Positions 4,927 through 6,461 of a DNA stretch of 6,461 nt are shown here, one piece after another (the first letter of the stretch is position 1; every line of letters begins with the position of its first letter). The DNA comes from VMCP01 sp964492925 (GTDB taxonomy: Bacteria; Bacteroidota; Bacteroidia; NS11-12g; UBA955). The translations under genes were made by a program, and so were the position numbers. The DNA lies in NCBI GenBank assembly GCA_964492925.1, contig CAZBMF010000120.1, positions 1-6,461 on the forward strand, given 5' to 3'. The notes below the pieces were generated by a model. That model ran no database searches. It had not been told where the DNA came from and saw nothing but the letters and a program-made list of their open reading frames with translations.

Positions 4927-6030
4927 GTGAGTTCACAAATAACTAAAGCCTTACTAGTACTGCAAGATGGTACTTTTTTCGAGGGAAATGCCATTGGCAA
5001 GATCGGAACAACAAGCGGCGAAATCTGCTTTAATACTGGAATGACAGGTTATCAGGAGGTCTTTACAGATCCTTCTTATTTCGGACAAATTTTGGTGATG
5101 ACAACCGACCATATTGGTAACTACGGTGTCAAAGAGTCTGAAGTTGAAAGCGAATCAATTAAAATTGCAGGTTTGGTTTGCAAGAAGTTTTCGCCAAATT
5201 ATTCTAGAGCCATGGGTTCTGATAGTTTGGATGGATATTTTACGCAAAATAATCTTGTAGGAATTTCGGATATCGACACTCGAATGTTGGTTGCTCACCT
5301 TAGGGAAGCTGGTACGCAAAATGCCATCATTTCTAGTGAAATTCATGACGTAGATATTCTTCTGAAAAAACTCAACGAAGTACCTAATATGGATGGTCTT
5401 GAGTTGGCTTCTGAAGTAAGTACTAAGGAATTTTATACTGAAGGAGATGAAAATGCATCTTTCAAGGTTGCTCTCATTGATTTTGGTAGCAAAAAGAATA
5501 TTTCTCGTTGCCTCACTGAACGTGGTTGTAAATTGGGAATCTTCCCTTACAACACAACCGCAGAAGAAATTTTAGCCTTTAATCCCGATGGATTCATGAT
5601 TTCTAACGGCCCAGGTGATCCGGCTGCAATGGATTATGCCATTAAAACAGTTCAAGGTGTTGTGGATGCAGGTATTCCTACTTTTGGAATCTGTTTGGGA
5701 CATCAGTTGTTGAGTTTGGCAAGTGGATTGAAAACTTATAAAATGCATCATGGTCACAGAGGTTGTAATCACCCAGTGAAAAATTTGGTAACAGGCAGAA
5801 GTGAAATTACCAGCCAAAATCACGGTTTTGCAGTTGAATTCAATCCAGAATTGGCGCACAAAATTCAATTAACCCATATCAACTTAAACGACGATTCTGT
5901 TGAAGGTATTGCGCGCTTAGACAAACCAGCTTTCTCAGTGCAACACCATCCTGAGGCTTCTCCGGGACCTCACGATTCTTTGTATTTGTTCGATCAATTC
6001 ATTGATCTGATGACGTCCCACAAAAAATAA
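4927..6030 (+). CDS. carA: Carbamoyl-phosphate synthase small subunit (glutamine amidotransferase), GTG start
   Basis: The small subunit hydrolyses glutamine and channels ammonia to the large subunit CarB for carbamoyl phosphate, the precursor of arginine and pyrimidines; it acts in the cytoplasm. The N-terminal CarA domain (about 7-150) shows LQDGTFFEG, FNTGMTGYQE and TDPSYFGQI. The class I amidotransferase domain (about 179-364) has SNGPGDP, the nucleophile C256 in FGICLGHQ, and H341 and E343 in QHHPEASPGP, which complete the Cys-His-Glu triad. At 367 residues it has normal length (E. coli 382). The start is GTG at 4927; the in-frame sequence upstream to the stop at 4900 has no ATG, GTG or TTG, and the DGTFFEG motif sits at the usual distance from this start. 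There is no Shine-Dalgarno site. carB is not in the window. eno begins 27 bases after the stop, so co-transcription is likely. Confidence 0.97.
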   Translation: MSSQITKALLVLQDGTFFEGNAIGKIGTTSGEICFNTGMTGYQEVFTDPSYFGQILVMTTDHIGNYGVKESEVESESIKIAGLVCKKFSPNYSRAMGSDSLDGYFTQNNLVGISDIDTRMLVAHLREAGTQNAIISSEIHDVDILLKKLNEVPNMDGLELASEVSTKEFYTEGDENASFKVALIDFGSKKNISRCLTERGCKLGIFPYNTTAEEILAFNPDGFMISNGPGDPAAMDYAIKTVQGVVDAGIPTFGICLGHQLLSLASGLKTYKMHHGHRGCNHPVKNLVTGRSEITSQNHGFAVEFNPELAHKIQLTHINLNDDSVEGIARLDKPAFSVQHHPEASPGPHDSLYLFDQFIDLMTSHKK

Positions 6031-6057
6031 ATAAACCCCTTTTAATTCAAATATACA

Positions 6058-6461
6058 ATGAGCGAAATTACACACATTCAAGCCCGCCAGGTTTTAGACT
6101 CTCGCGGTAATCCAACAGTTGAAGCTGAAGTATTCACCGAAGACGGTGGTTTTGGTCGTGCTGCTGTGCCTTCTGGTGCAAGTACTGGTATTCATGAAGC
6201 GGCTGAATTGCGCGACAATGAAAAAGGTATTTACATGGGTAAAGGTGTAATGAAAGCAGTAGATAACGTAAACAACATCATCTCTGATGCACTTGAAGGT
6301 GTTGAAGTTGCTGCTCAAAATGAAATTGATCAAATTATGCTCGAATTGGATGGCACCTTAAACAAATCTAACTTAGGTGCAAATGCAATTCTTGCTGTTT
6401 CTTTGGCCGCTGCTAAAGCCGCTGCCGACGAAATGGGAATGCCCCTGTACAGATATATTGG
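6058..6461 (+). CDS. eno: Enolase (phosphopyruvate hydratase), 3'-truncated by the window edge
   Basis: Enolase interconverts 2-phosphoglycerate and phosphoenolpyruvate in glycolysis and gluconeogenesis. The first 134 residues of about 430 are visible. The N-terminal domain shows the family hallmarks ARQVLDSRGNPTVE (9-22) and VPSGASTGIHEA, the flexible loop whose Ser binds the second Mg2+. The segment NKSNLGANAILAVSLAAAKAAA also fits, with GANA(I/L)LAVS conserved. The ATG at 6058 places the first motif at the standard distance, so the start is secure. The catalytic Glu and Lys residues and the main Mg2+ ligands lie beyond the window. The gene follows carA by 27 bases with no intervening terminator. 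The AT-rich sequence before the start lacks a Shine-Dalgarno site. The frame is clean to the last base. Confidence 0.98.
   Translation, partial: MSEITHIQARQVLDSRGNPTVEAEVFTEDGGFGRAAVPSGASTGIHEAAELRDNEKGIYMGKGVMKAVDNVNNIISDALEGVEVAAQNEIDQIMLELDGTLNKSNLGANAILAVSLAAAKAAADEMGMPLYRYI

Noticed and set aside
5572..5868. A - strand open frame of 98 codons inside carA
   Set aside because: It is antisense to the conserved amidotransferase domain, and its composition is explained by carA codon usage.
6094..6333. A - strand open frame of 79 codons inside eno
   Set aside because: It is antisense to a highly conserved enolase sequence and is a shadow of that gene's codon bias.

Overview
The window looks like chromosomal DNA from a member of the Bacteroidota, most likely a Flavobacteriales-type organism; this is inferred from content, not from a search. 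The supporting signs are low GC, an L17 protein with a long acidic tail, a family S46 dipeptidyl-peptidase, candidate promoters of the Bacteroidota type (TTG, about 20 bases, then TAnnTTTG), no Shine-Dalgarno sequence before any start codon, and the housekeeping trio rplQ, carA and eno in that order.

Layout from left to right: the 3' part of rplQ ends at a strong rho-independent terminator. A roughly 190-base gap then leads to a two-gene + strand unit, a small single-domain rhodanese followed 10 bases later by a minimal thioredoxin. That unit converges on a large - strand S46 peptidase gene, and one perfect 18-bp palindrome between them can terminate both. The peptidase gene is divergent from a TerC/Alx-family membrane protein gene, and the 68-base gap between them holds two overlapping promoter-like sites. 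A 209-base gap with a further promoter-like site precedes carA, which begins with GTG. The enolase gene follows 27 bases later and runs off the right edge.

The genes fall into two groups. rplQ, carA and eno serve translation, arginine/pyrimidine precursor supply and glycolysis, and are usually close neighbours in flavobacteria. The block between rplQ and carA is a separate set: thiol/sulfur chemistry (rhodanese plus thioredoxin), periplasmic dipeptide release (S46) and probable metal-ion export (TerC/Alx). Nothing ties all four into one pathway; the rhodanese-thioredoxin pair is the only one with a plausible biochemical link.

I see no tRNA or rRNA gene, CRISPR array, insertion sequence, phage gene or riboswitch, and no convincing undescribed system. 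The most useful observations are the interruption of the rplQ-carA-eno order, the compact promoters with very short predicted leaders, and the Arg at the specificity position of the S46 peptidase.
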